NCBI GenBank assembly: GCA_022826705.1
Contig: JAJDUJ010000024.1
Location: forward strand, 1 to 64,000
DNA from: Acidimicrobiia bacterium
GTDB lineage: Bacteria; Actinomycetota; Acidimicrobiia; Acidimicrobiales; Bin134
Reading direction: 5' to 3'
Length of the DNA stretch: 64,000 nucleotides
Every line of letters begins with the position of its first letter. The stretch's first letter is position 1. Under the pieces are notes generated by a model. It ran no database searches. It was not told where the DNA came from and was given only the letters and a program-made list of their open reading frames with translations. Made by a program: the position numbers and the translations under genes. This document shows positions 44,366-53,001 of this stretch, in pieces.

Positions 44366-45099
44366 GCCACCCCCAGGGGCCGACCACCGTCGACGCTGAT
44401 GATCGCGCCGGTAGTAAATGGCAGATCGCTGACCACCGCGCTCACCGCACGAGCCACATCTTCGACAGTGGCCAGGCGATCCAGGGGTGTGGCCACACGC
44501 TGGGCATCAATGAATTCTGGGGGCATCTTGTCGGCGTACTCCCCCAGAACCCACCCGGGGGACACCGACACCACGCGCACCGAAGGGGCCAATGCCCGCG
44601 CCAGCGATCGGGTCATGCTGTCGAGCGCCGCTTTGGATGCGCAGTAGGCGACGTTTGACCCCTGACCGGTGACGGCGGCCACCGATGAGATGTTGACCAC
44701 GACCGCTCCGTCGGCCTTGTCCAGCAGAGGACGCAGGACCCGGATGGCGGCGAATGAACCGCGCCAGTTGGTCGCGAAGATCTCGTCGATTGTCGAGTCG
44801 TCCAGCGCGTCGAGGTCGTCGTGGGGCACTGGTCGAGTCACGCCGGCGCAGTTGACGAGCACGTCCAGCGAGCCCGGCGATTCCGCCAGCGTGTGGGCAA
44901 GACTGACGAGCGACTCCGGTTCGAGCACCGCGATCCTCATTGCCTGATGGCCGTGGCCGGGTAGTTGGGCCACCAGAGATTCAGCCCGCTCGGCAGAGCG
45001 GTGGTATCCAGCCACCACGGAGAAGCCGTCGGCGGCCAGGCGATGAGCAATGGCTGATCCGATTCCGCCGCTTGCCCCGGTGACAACCGCCGTCTTCAT
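44362..45099 (-). CDS. SDR family oxidoreductase in the HpsN-like operon
   Basis: 245 aa. TGASGGIG is at 7-14, NCAG at 83-86, and Tyr152/Lys156 follow the Ser pair at 138-139. It overlaps the upstream HisD/HpsN-type gene and the downstream bicupin gene by four bases each, so the three are translationally coupled. In dihydroxypropanesulfonate breakdown, SDRs accompany HpsN to interconvert stereoisomers by oxidation and reduction. A comparable role on a polyol is a reasonable inference here. Confidence 0.9.
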
Positions 45100-46403
45100 G
45101 CTCGGACTCCCCCGTACCGCTTGACGCGGATATCGGCTTGAGCCTGGTGTCCGGCGAAATTCTCAATGGCGCACAGCCGGCTGCAGTATTCCCCAATCAG
45201 AGCGCTGGAACTCGGCTCAGTGACTCGCTGGTAGGTCACTGTCTTAATGAACTTCCCCACCCAGAGGCCACCGGTGTAGCGGGCTGCGCCCTGGGTGGGA
45301 AGGGTGTGGTTCGTCCCGATCACCTTGTCGCCGTAGGACACGTTCGTCATCGGGCCCAGGAACAGGGCGCCGTAGTTGGTCAAACGCTCCAAGAAGTAGT
45401 CGTCATCCGAGGTCATGACCTGGACATGCTCGAAGGCCAGCTCATTGGCCATCTCCAGCATCTCTTCCTTGTCTTTACAGACCACCACTCGGCCGTAGTC
45501 AGCCCAAGCCGTCGAAGCAACATCCGCGGTGGGAAGGGTCTTCAGCTGGCGCTCGACCTCTTCAATGGTGTCCAAACCGAGTTGGCGGGATGTGGTGAGC
45601 AACACCGCGGGCGAGGTTGGACCGTGTTCGGCTTGCCCAAGCAGGTCGGTGGCGCAGATCTCTCCGTCCACCGTGTCGTCGGCCAGCAAGAGAGTCTCGG
45701 TGGGTCCGGCCGGAAGGTCGATGCCGACTCGTCCGTAGAGTTGGCGCTTGGCTTCGGCCACGTAGGCATTCCCTGGTCCGACCAGTACGTCGACGGGATC
45801 GACGAACTCGGTTCCCAGTGCCAGTGAGGCCACTGCTTGAACCCCGCCCAGCAGATATATCTCATCTGCTCCGGCAAAGTGCATGGCCGCCACCGTCTCA
45901 GCGGGTACCGCTCCGCCGATCGGCGGGGTGCAGGCTGCCACACGTGACACGCCGGCCACCTTGGCAGTGAGCACGCTCATGTGGGCCGAGGCCACCATTG
46001 GGTAGCGTCCGCCCGGGACATACGCCCCCACAGACTCGACTGGGATGTTCTTGTGCCCCAGGACAACCCCGGGCATGGTCTCAACCTCGGTGTCGCTGAT
46101 GGAGTCAAGCTGGGCTTGGGCGAAGTACCGAATCTGGGACTGGGCGAACTTGATGTCTTTTACCGTGCTGGCATCGACTCCAGAGACGATCCTGTCGATT
46201 TCCCCTGGGCTCAGTCGGAACTGCTCCGGGGACCAATTGTCGAATTGGCTCGACATCTCCCGCACCGCGGCTTCGCCCCGGGCCTCAACCTCAGCGATCA
46301 AGGAACGGACCCGCTCAGAGAGCTCCGGGTCGGAGCCGTGAGAGGCTTTGGCCGCCGCGGCTTTGAGGACCTCAGGCACTGGACTTCCTCGTTGTCTTGC
46401 CAA
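45096..46403 (-). CDS. histidinol dehydrogenase family enzyme, HpsN (sulfopropanediol 3-dehydrogenase)-like
   Basis: 435 aa with the full HisD fold. GKNIP-like [19 protein letters not shown], the QAEHGP zinc-ligand motif, and the NAD-binding [16 protein letters not shown] are all present. The C-terminal region [20 protein letters not shown], followed by [15 protein letters not shown], is the form I associate with HpsN rather than biosynthetic HisD. Both enzymes oxidise a primary alcohol to a carboxylate in two NAD-dependent steps. No other histidine gene is nearby; the neighbours are a transporter and oxidoreductases. The substrate may be a sulfo- or plain polyol. Confidence 0.87.
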   Translation of the reverse strand: MARQRGSPVPEVLKAAAAKASHGSDPELSERVRSLIAEVEARGEAAVREMSSQFDNWSPEQFRLSPGEIDRIVSGVDASTVKDIKFAQSQIRYFAQAQLDSISDTEVETMPGVVLGHKNIPVESVGAYVPGGRYPMVASAHMSVLTAKVAGVSRVAACTPPIGGAVPAETVAAMHFAGADEIYLLGGVQAVASLALGTEFVDPVDVLVGPGNAYVAEAKRQLYGRVGIDLPAGPTETLLLADDTVDGEICATDLLGQAEHGPTSPAVLLTTSRQLGLDTIEEVERQLKTLPTADVASTAWADYGRVVVCKDKEEMLEMANELAFEHVQVMTSDDDYFLERLTNYGALFLGPMTNVSYGDKVIGTNHTLPTQGAARYTGGLWVGKFIKTVTYQRVTEPSSSALIGEYCSRLCAIENFAGHQAQADIRVKRYGGVRA

Positions 46404-47427
46404 TGCGGATGGCTCCGGGAACGACGATTGAAACCGGCTTTTCCTGCGGGCCGGCCCCAGAGCCCATCAACACGTCAATTGCCCGAGCCACGAGGACGTC
46501 GGTGGTCTGCACCAGCGTGGTCAAGTCGTATCCGGCCCAACTTGCTTGAGGGAGCCCGTCAAAGCCAGTGAGCAACAGGTCACCTGGTACAGAGATACCC
46601 GCATTGGCAAGCCCGTCGAGAACGCCAAAGGCCACTTCATCGCTGCCCACCATCACTGCATCAGGCAATCGGTCTCGCTGCGCCAATTGGGCGGCGGCCT
46701 TGTAGCCGGCATCGTAGGTATAGGCACCTGCTTCGATATAGGGACAAGCAACCCCGTGCTCAGCCAGGGTCTGCACAGCTCCTCGATACCGCACCTGGTC
46801 GGTGGAGGCCGATGACACCCCGCCGATGTACGCCGCAGTCTCTATTCCCAGCTTGACAAGATGCTCGGCCAGCTCGGCCATCCCCGCCTCGTTGTCAACC
46901 GACACTGAAGGCACCACGCCTTCTGCGGCCGGCTGGTTGAAGGCAACCGAAGGCCGCTCCGAGGAGCGCATCCCGACCAGTTGGGCCTGACCAATGGTGG
47001 CTGATGCCAGTACGACACCGTCAAGGCGGTACTGCGCAACAGAGGCCAACGCCCCATCGACATCTCTCGGCGTGCCAAAACTAAACACCAGCAGCTGGTA
47101 TGAGCGTTCGGCCAACTGGCGGGAGAACTCGGCCAGAACGCTCTGCCAATACTCACCGTAGGCAGGCACCACGGCACCCACGATGTTGGTCCTTTGCGAC
47201 TTGAGGCTCCTCGCAATGGCGTTGGGCACGTATCCCAGCCGTTCCGCGGCTACCCGCACTCTCTCTCGCGTGGCCGGTGAAACCTTGTCGGGCGATGAGA
47301 ACACCCGGGCAACCGTTGTCTGCGAAACACCGCTTTCAGCCGCCACATCGACAGAGGTAACGCGATGGTTGGCCTGCGATTGGTTCCGCGTTAGAGAAGA
47401 GGATGCCGCCCCGGCTTTGCCCCCCAC
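46372..47427 (-). CDS. LacI family transcriptional regulator of the catabolic cluster
   Basis: 351 aa from GTG 47427. The N-terminal LacI helix-turn-helix ([20 protein letters not shown] at about 23-42) and hinge ([19 protein letters not shown]) are followed by a periplasmic-binding-like sensor domain. A -10 element ends seven bases before the GTG, so the mRNA is probably leaderless. Its own promoter carries an operator-like palindrome that recurs upstream of the paralogue 3/lactonase pair. It overlaps the HpsN-like gene start by 32 bases. It likely represses the cluster until a substrate-derived sugar or polyol binds. Confidence 0.92.
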   Translation of the reverse strand: MGGKAGAASSSLTRNQSQANHRVTSVDVAAESGVSQTTVARVFSSPDKVSPATRERVRVAAERLGYVPNAIARSLKSQRTNIVGAVVPAYGEYWQSVLAEFSRQLAERSYQLLVFSFGTPRDVDGALASVAQYRLDGVVLASATIGQAQLVGMRSSERPSVAFNQPAAEGVVPSVSVDNEAGMAELAEHLVKLGIETAAYIGGVSSASTDQVRYRGAVQTLAEHGVACPYIEAGAYTYDAGYKAAAQLAQRDRLPDAVMVGSDEVAFGVLDGLANAGISVPGDLLLTGFDGLPQASWAGYDLTTLVQTTDVLVARAIDVLMGSGAGPQEKPVSIVVPGAIRIGKTTRKSSA

Positions 47428-47434
47428 GGATGCG

Positions 47435-47463
47435 ACACTATGAATACGTAGTCATTCTGTCAA
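47435..47463 (-). promoter_or_regulatory. lacI promoter with embedded operator
   Basis: On the minus strand, -35 TTGACA (47463-47458), a 17-base spacer and -10 TAGTGT (47440-47435) precede the GTG start by seven bases. The spacer contains the pseudo-palindrome TGAATACGTAGTCA (plus strand, 47441-47454), in which 12 of 14 positions are symmetric around a central CG, as in LacI-family operators. Binding there would block RNA polymerase. Confidence 0.7.
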
Positions 47464-47496
47464 ACCGCACTCGCCATCAGCATCATCTGCTTCCGC

Positions 47497-48465
47497 TCAG
47501 CCAGAGTGCAGCAGGATCTGCTTCCATATGGCGGTCTCGTCGAACAGCACGTACTCGCGCCGCAGTCCCCACGGACCGAATTCGGCATGGCTCAATCCCA
47601 TGACATGAACAGGCGCTCCTGTCGGCCTTCCGAGCATTCCCCACCCATCGTGCCTGCCATCGAGCGACCAGCGCAGTGCCGCCCGCGGTGACATTTCGGG
47701 ATCGCTACGACCGATGACGTGGTGGATGCGGAACTCCGCATCGGGGAACGCGCTCCGCAACGCGAGCCAGAAGCCGTCGGCATCGCTCCAGCCGTGCCCA
47801 GTCTGACCACCGGGCAATTCCAGTTGCGCGGCCCGGTCATACACCTTGGGTATCACCGCCAGTTTGCCGTCGATCACTTGACTTATGGCCTCGGCATACT
47901 GGATGCCCACCTCGTGACCATTCCCAGTTCCCTGGTAGATGGCATCTACATCAACCGCCGGACTGAACGGTTTATTGGCTTTCTCAAAGCCGCCTTCTTC
48001 GATAATCCGGTCTGACGCATAGCGCTTGGGATCTATCCCGAGCTGGCGAACTACCGCCCCCTGATCTCTTATGAGCCACTCGTCGTAAACCTGATTCTCC
48101 CGACAAGCGCAGTCGGCGATGATTCGGTATCTCAAGCTGGTTCCGCTCGCCTTTCCGTACACGCCATCGCCAAGATGGGTCGCCGTAGACAAGATGCGAT
48201 GTGACGACAAGAAACCGCTTTCCTCGTCTCCGCTCCAGATCACGTCCTCCCCGAGGAGCTGGCGATCCGGAAACTCAGCCAGGGTGGCAATAGTGGCCTT
48301 GACCACCCCCTCGTTGCCAACGACTACTCCGTCGGGTGACCGCACCGCGATCTTCGGCGCGTAGTAGCGATACAGCGAGTCGACGCCGCGCTCTTCCCAG
48401 ATCTCCTTGGTGATCCCGAGGATGTAGTCGGGCAGGTTGCTGAACTTCGGATCAAATCCCTTCAC
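47497..48465 (-). CDS. tandem NTF2-like (SnoaL-like) protein, paralogue 3
   Basis: 322 aa from GTG 48465, with CCGGAG upstream. It has two NTF2-like halves: an N-terminal one with DSLYRYYAPKIAVRSPDG, and a second with SLDGRHDGWGMLGRPTG and a GLSHAEFGPWGLRREYVLFDE end, characteristic of SnoaL-like cone folds. It is more divergent than paralogues 1 and 2. It is transcribed from the operator-bearing promoter at 48500-48528, divergent from the SMP-30 lactonase. The reaction is unknown; location suggests the same pathway. Confidence 0.75.
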   Translation of the reverse strand: MKGFDPKFSNLPDYILGITKEIWEERGVDSLYRYYAPKIAVRSPDGVVVGNEGVVKATIATLAEFPDRQLLGEDVIWSGDEESGFLSSHRILSTATHLGDGVYGKASGTSLRYRIIADCACRENQVYDEWLIRDQGAVVRQLGIDPKRYASDRIIEEGGFEKANKPFSPAVDVDAIYQGTGNGHEVGIQYAEAISQVIDGKLAVIPKVYDRAAQLELPGGQTGHGWSDADGFWLALRSAFPDAEFRIHHVIGRSDPEMSPRAALRWSLDGRHDGWGMLGRPTGAPVHVMGLSHAEFGPWGLRREYVLFDETAIWKQILLHSG

Positions 48466-48499
48466 ACGTGCTCCGGCGCTTGCTGGCAGGTCGGATCGG

Positions 48500-48528
48500 A
48501 GGTTATGAATACGTGGTCAATTTGTCAA
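48500..48528 (-). promoter_or_regulatory. promoter/operator shared by SnoaL-like paralogue 3 and the divergent lactonase
   Basis: Minus strand: -35 TTGACA (48528-48523), 17-base spacer, -10 TAACCT (48505-48500). The spacer holds TGAATACGTGGTCA (plus strand, 48506-48519), differing from the lacI copy at one of 14 positions. Including the flanks, 22 of 25 bases match the lacI module and the geometry is identical. It lies 15 bases upstream of the lactonase start, so a bound regulator would affect both directions. Confidence 0.7.
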
Positions 48529-48542
48529 CGTCGGAGAACGCC

Positions 48543-49451
48543 ATGACAACCATTGAGGCGGTGAGCCACGCACCCTCGACATTGGGAGAGTGCCCGGTGT
48601 GGGATGGCCGCCAGCAGGTGCTTTATTGGGCCGATATCGACGGACGGGCCATCCATCGCCTGGATCCAACCACCGGGGCGACCGCTTCGAGAGCGATGGC
48701 TGGGCGACCGGGATCTTTTGTCCTCACCACCGATCCCAACCGCCTGCTCGTGGCCTGCGAGCACGAGCTGGTGGTCCTCGATTGGGACGCGGGCGCAGTG
48801 GCAAGCTGGCTCCAGATCGAGGAGGCGGGAACCGGCAATCGACTCAACGATGGCCGTTGCGATCCCATGGGCCGATACGTGGTGGGCTCGATGTACGCCG
48901 ACACCAACGCCGGGAGATCCACTGGCTCCCTCTATCGGATTGAAAGCAGCGGAGAGTTGACCGGTCTCCGCACGGGAATCGGCGTCACCAACGGATTGGC
49001 CTTCGATACCGACCGCCGGCGCATGTACTTTGCCGATACTCCCACCGACCGGGTCCTGGTGTTCGACTACGACCTAGACACTGGCCACATTTCCAATGAG
49101 CGGGTCTTTCTGGACTATACGGACTTGCCCGGCAAGCCCGATGGCGGGTGCGTCGATGCCGACGGCTGCTATTGGTCCGCCTCCGTCTACGGGTGGGCTG
49201 TCATCCGGGTCACCCCTGAAGGGGCTGTTGACCGCCGAATCGAATTCCCGGTACAGAAGCCATCGATGCCCGCCTTTGGAGGCTCCGACCTCTCGACGCT
49301 GTTCGTCACCACTATCGGAATGGGGGGCACAACACCTTCTGAACCCGGTCGCGATGGATTCGAGCCCGGAGACCTGCTGGCCCTCGATGTTGGAGTGCAG
49401 GGCCGGCCCGAACCGCTCTTCGACCTTGCTGCCGATGCGATTTCGACGTGA
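48543..49451 (+). CDS. SMP-30/gluconolactonase/LRE family protein
   Basis: 302 aa from ATG 48543, with GGAG nine bases upstream. The six-bladed propeller motifs are visible: LGECPVWDGRQQVLYWADI carries the metal-ligand Glu, GNRLNDGRCDPMGRYVVGS the Asn/Asp pair, and GVTNGLAFDTDRRRMYFAD and KPDGGCVDADGCYWSASVYG the later ligands. It hydrolyses an aldono- or similar lactone in the cytoplasm. It is divergent from the SnoaL-like paralogue 3 and shares the operator. A lactonase fits a pathway in which the dehydrogenases produce a sugar or sulfo lactone. Related to the partial gene at the left edge. Confidence 0.93.
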   Translation: MTTIEAVSHAPSTLGECPVWDGRQQVLYWADIDGRAIHRLDPTTGATASRAMAGRPGSFVLTTDPNRLLVACEHELVVLDWDAGAVASWLQIEEAGTGNRLNDGRCDPMGRYVVGSMYADTNAGRSTGSLYRIESSGELTGLRTGIGVTNGLAFDTDRRRMYFADTPTDRVLVFDYDLDTGHISNERVFLDYTDLPGKPDGGCVDADGCYWSASVYGWAVIRVTPEGAVDRRIEFPVQKPSMPAFGGSDLSTLFVTTIGMGGTTPSEPGRDGFEPGDLLALDVGVQGRPEPLFDLAADAIST

Positions 49452-49469
49452 GCGGGATTCAAGTGGCAG

Positions 49470-50318
49470 TTACGGAGTGACGAGTTCTGGCTCGACGACA
49501 TTTACCAGCATCTCCATCGATCGGGTCCAAGCGTCGGCGTCGGTTCTCCACGGTGCCGATACCACGTGCTCCACTCCAGCCTCGGCATAGCGGTCCCGCT
49601 CATCGCGGATTTGGGCGGGATCCATGCCCTGGGGATCCCAGCCAGTGCGGTATGAGAAGGTGAATCCAGCCTCCGGGCGGCTCTTGGCCAGTTGGGCCCG
49701 GATATCGGACACGATGTTTGCCATCTCTTCGGGGGGTTTGCTCAGTCCCTGGTAGCCATCCCCCACCACGGCAGCCCGGTCATATCCCGGCTGGCTGCTC
49801 CCACCGACCCAGATGGGGATCGGGTGGGCCGGTTGGGGCAGCACCTTGATGTCTTCAAACTGATAGTGATTCCCCTGGTAGGAGGCAGGGGACTCCGTCC
49901 ATACCAAGCGCATGATCTCCAACGCCTCGTCCATGCGCGCCCCCCGGGTATGGAAGTCCTGCCCGAGGGCCGAAAACTCAGCCGCCGACCACCCCACCCC
50001 GGCGCCAACGGTAAGCCGCCCGCCGCTCAGCTGGTCGAGGCTGGCCAGGCTGTTGGCCAGGTGGAGCGGATGGTATTGGGGAACCACCATCACGCTGGTG
50101 CCCAGTCCGATTCGCTCAGTAGCCGCTGCGGCCCATCCCAGGGTGAGCAATGGATCGAACAAGTACGAAGCTGGGTATCCCTGGTCAGCCGGGAAGACGA
50201 GGTGATCGCTGACCCACACGTCAGCCAAACCAATCTCCTCAGCCCGAACCGCGACCTTGGTGATGGCTTCTGGGGAGGCGGCTCGACCGTACTGGGGCAG
50301 GTGGATTCCTAGTCGCAA
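49470..50318 (-). CDS. LLM class F420-dependent oxidoreductase
   Basis: 282 aa, the length of the F420-type luciferase-like subfamily (TIGR03619-like). MRLGIHLPQYGRAASPEAI opens the barrel; DVWVSDHLVFPADQGYP and LDQLSGGRLTVGAGVGWSAAEF are the standard cofactor and active-site blocks, followed by PIPIWVGGSSQPGYDRAA. It should carry out a hydride transfer with F420, which supports an actinobacterial origin. It converges with the lactonase gene (18 bases apart) and follows the GcvT-like gene on the same strand. The substrate is unknown. Confidence 0.9.
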   Translation of the reverse strand: MRLGIHLPQYGRAASPEAITKVAVRAEEIGLADVWVSDHLVFPADQGYPASYLFDPLLTLGWAAAATERIGLGTSVMVVPQYHPLHLANSLASLDQLSGGRLTVGAGVGWSAAEFSALGQDFHTRGARMDEALEIMRLVWTESPASYQGNHYQFEDIKVLPQPAHPIPIWVGGSSQPGYDRAAVVGDGYQGLSKPPEEMANIVSDIRAQLAKSRPEAGFTFSYRTGWDPQGMDPAQIRDERDRYAEAGVEHVVSAPWRTDADAWTRSMEMLVNVVEPELVTP

Positions 50319-50343
50319 AGCAGCTACTCCCTTGTTCCGGCGC

Positions 50344-51528
50344 TCACGGGTGCCATGGGGCTCGTGGCAGTTGCTTCTCCTTGTCGATGAAGGGCAGCAA
50401 CTCTACGGTCGCCTCGTGCAACTCGCCGTCATGGTCCTGCAACTGAACCCTTTTGTCCGTCCACTCGTCCCCGGGCAGCGGCCGATCGAAACGCACGTAG
50501 CCGACTCCCTCGTCCCGCGTGGGCGACCATGTGCCGATGGTTATGTGCCCTACCGGAGTGTTCTCAGAGTGCACGGCCATAAAGGTCTCTGGAGTCGCGG
50601 TCGGGCAAACCAGCCCGAGCAAGAGCTGACTGCGGTCGGCGGCATCCAACGCGGCTCGCCCAATGAAGTCTCCCTTGTCGAAGTTGACAAAGTGCCCGAG
50701 GCCGGCGCTGAACGGGGTCAGATCCGGCTCTATGTCGCTGCCGTTGTCCAAGATGCCAGCCTCTATACGGCGAATCCCCATCGAAGACGACGTGCTGAAC
50801 TCCATGCCGAACTGCTCACCGCTAGTGAGTAAGTAGTCCCAGAGGGCATCGTGGTCGGTGGGCTCTGGGCCGCTGTTGCAGTAGATCTCGATTCCCACTT
50901 CTCCGGTCCAACCGGTTCGAGACACCCACAGTGTCTGGCCGCCGATGTTGAAGAACCCGGCCCGGAAGTACTTGAAGTCGGCTGGCAGCCCGCCGCCGAT
51001 CGCAGCATTCAGCACATCGAGCGACTTCGGCCCCTGGATTTGCAGCACCCGTGAGTCGGGATCGGAGACCTGGGCATCAAGCCCGATGGCGGCGGCCTTG
51101 AGCCAGCTGATGAACTCGCCATTGGCCTTGACGTACCAGAAGCGATCCGCCTCCAACCGCATGATCACGCCGTCCATCACGATTTTGCCGTCCTCATAGC
51201 AAGCGAGGGCGTACCGACACCGTCCCACTCCAAGCGTCTCCGCCTTGCAAACGAGAACCTTCTCCAGCACCCGAACGGCATCGGGACCAACGATCTCAAT
51301 GGGTTGCTCAGGAACGTCGTACAACAAGACGCCTCTGCGCAATTTCCAATAATTGGGAATCGGATCCTCGTCGTGGGACGCCTTCAGCGGATACAGGCGA
51401 CCGCAGTACAGGCCGAAGATCGTGGACTCAGTGGCATATCGATGGGCAAACGGCGACTGATGCTGCCGAAAAGAACTGAACTCGACCGTGTCAAACGCCT
51501 CGATGTAGTAATGCCTCTCCCCCGCCAT
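50344..51528 (-). CDS. GcvT family aminomethyltransferase/demethylase-like protein
   Basis: 394 aa with the glycine-cleavage T-protein fold: [21 protein letters not shown], then [21 protein letters not shown], and a [12 protein letters not shown] block in the tetrahydrofolate-binding domain. The family includes GcvT, dimethylglycine oxidase domains, DMSP demethylase DmdA and aromatic O-demethylases. No other glycine-cleavage genes are nearby, so demethylation of a methylated compound with tetrahydrofolate as acceptor is more likely than glycine cleavage. Probably coexpressed with the F420-LLM gene that follows 25 bases later. Confidence 0.85.
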   Translation of the reverse strand: MAGERHYYIEAFDTVEFSSFRQHQSPFAHRYATESTIFGLYCGRLYPLKASHDEDPIPNYWKLRRGVLLYDVPEQPIEIVGPDAVRVLEKVLVCKAETLGVGRCRYALACYEDGKIVMDGVIMRLEADRFWYVKANGEFISWLKAAAIGLDAQVSDPDSRVLQIQGPKSLDVLNAAIGGGLPADFKYFRAGFFNIGGQTLWVSRTGWTGEVGIEIYCNSGPEPTDHDALWDYLLTSGEQFGMEFSTSSSMGIRRIEAGILDNGSDIEPDLTPFSAGLGHFVNFDKGDFIGRAALDAADRSQLLLGLVCPTATPETFMAVHSENTPVGHITIGTWSPTRDEGVGYVRFDRPLPGDEWTDKRVQLQDHDGELHEATVELLPFIDKEKQLPRAPWHP

Positions 51529-51595
51529 AGGAGCCTCAACCTACAGCCATTACCATCCGTCGAGTGAACGTCCAGAGCGACCCTGGATACAGCGT

Positions 51596-52114
51596 GTGAC
51601 TTCCCGCCTGGAGCTGGTGCTTGGGGATATAACGGCTGAGGACGTGGACGCCATTGTGAATGCAGCCAATCACACGCTTTTGGGGGGTGGCGGGGTGGAT
51701 GGGGCGATTCATCGGGCGGCGGGGCCGGAGTTGGTCGAGTACTGCCGGACTTTGGGTGGGTGTGAGACAGGGCAAGCAAAGATCACACCAGGGTTCAACC
51801 TTGCGGCTCGCTGGGTCATACACACGGTGGGGCCGGTGTGGCACGGCGGCGGGCGCGGTGAACCGGAACTGCTGGCTTCCTGCTATCGGGAGTCCCTGGC
51901 TCGGGCCGACGAGGTTGGGGCGGAGTCGGTTGCCTTCCCGGCCATTTCTACTGGGGTCTTTGGGTATCCGATTGACGCCGCGGCCTCCGTCGCGGTGGAG
52001 ACTCTCCGCACCACTCCTACCCAGGTGAACGAAGTTCGGCTCGTCGCCTTCAACCAGGAAACCGTGGACGCCTACCAGAGCATCCTCGATCTCGACACCA
52101 GCGCTGATCCCTAA
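51596..52114 (+). CDS. macrodomain protein, O-acetyl-ADP-ribose deacetylase-like
   Basis: 172 aa from GTG 51596. A MacroD/YmdB-type macrodomain: [20 protein letters not shown] holds the adenine and Asn-binding residues, [14 protein letters not shown] is the diphosphate loop, and ISTGVFGYP is the second loop. Members remove acetyl from O-acetyl-ADP-ribose or ADP-ribose from protein side chains. It is a single-gene unit, convergent with the enoyl-CoA hydratase and divergent from the GcvT-like gene across a 67-base interval. Full length. Confidence 0.94.
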   Translation: MTSRLELVLGDITAEDVDAIVNAANHTLLGGGGVDGAIHRAAGPELVEYCRTLGGCETGQAKITPGFNLAARWVIHTVGPVWHGGGRGEPELLASCYRESLARADEVGAESVAFPAISTGVFGYPIDAAASVAVETLRTTPTQVNEVRLVAFNQETVDAYQSILDLDTSADP

Positions 52115-52127
52115 GATCCGCCCCCGG

Positions 52128-52982
52128 TCAAGCCTTGCGCTGGCTGTAGTCGCTGAAGGGGCCGTCGCGTTGGGCAACTGCTGCTGGGACACCCTCGGTC
52201 ATGGCCGTCTCAATGAACGCGAGCGCTTCGGGGGTGTTGCGCATCGCACCGTCGAGGATCGATCCGAGCACCTGGGAATTGCGCAGCCCCATCCCCTCGT
52301 AAGCCTGATTGACGACCAACTTCATGGCGGCCAGCTGCGACGATGGGATGCTCGATAACTGTTCGGCCAACTCCTGTACCGCGTCATCGAGTTGGTCGGG
52401 CGGAACTGCCTGGTTGATGAGCTCCACCCGAGCTGCCTCAGTACCGGAGAGCGGCTTGCCGGTCAGGGCGTACTCCTTGGCCTTGGCGAGCCCAAGCCGG
52501 TACACCCACATTGCGGTCAGGTAGCAGCCCCACATCCGGGAATAAGGCGTGCCGATCTGCGCATCTTCAGCCGCGACAACAAGATCGGCTGAGAGGGCCA
52601 TGTCGGAACCGCCGCCCACACACCATCCGTGCACCTGGGCAATGGTCGGCTTCGGGCTCGACCAGAGGCCCATGAAATTTGGGACCGGTGCATCCCAGCG
52701 ATTGGTGACCCCGATGGCATCTCGTCCCGGATCCCAAGTCCGGCCCTCGCTCCGCACTGCAGCGATGTCGCCGTCAGCGCCGAAGTCGAACCCGGCGCAA
52801 AAGGCCCGACCGGCACCCCGCAACACGATCACCTTCACCTCCGGATCGCGGTTCGCCTCCGCTATGAAGTTGTCGAGTTGCGTCCACATGGGCCGGACAA
52901 TGGCGTTCAGATAGTCAGGACGATTCAGTGTGATCGTCGCAGTAGTTCCAGCAGTGCTGTACAAGACGTAGTTGTCGCTCAT
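52128..52982 (-). CDS. enoyl-CoA hydratase/isomerase family protein
   Basis: 284 aa, crotonase fold. GAGRAFCAGFDFGADGD supplies the first oxyanion-hole strand, and WCVGGGSDMALSADLVVAAE the second. The position that usually carries the catalytic Glu reads GTPYSRMWG, so the classical hydratase Glu is missing, suggesting isomerase, hydrolase or other chemistry. It follows the amidohydrolase gene on the same strand by 19 bases, so cotranscription is likely. Confidence 0.87.
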   Translation of the reverse strand: MSDNYVLYSTAGTTATITLNRPDYLNAIVRPMWTQLDNFIAEANRDPEVKVIVLRGAGRAFCAGFDFGADGDIAAVRSEGRTWDPGRDAIGVTNRWDAPVPNFMGLWSSPKPTIAQVHGWCVGGGSDMALSADLVVAAEDAQIGTPYSRMWGCYLTAMWVYRLGLAKAKEYALTGKPLSGTEAARVELINQAVPPDQLDDAVQELAEQLSSIPSSQLAAMKLVVNQAYEGMGLRNSQVLGSILDGAMRNTPEALAFIETAMTEGVPAAVAQRDGPFSDYSQRKA

Positions 52983-53001
52983 GGGATCCCAATCTGGCGG
53001 G

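Noticed and set aside
45096-46403. Biosynthetic histidinol dehydrogenase (hisD)
   Set aside because: No other his genes are nearby, the C-terminal motifs are HpsN-like, and the context is catabolic.
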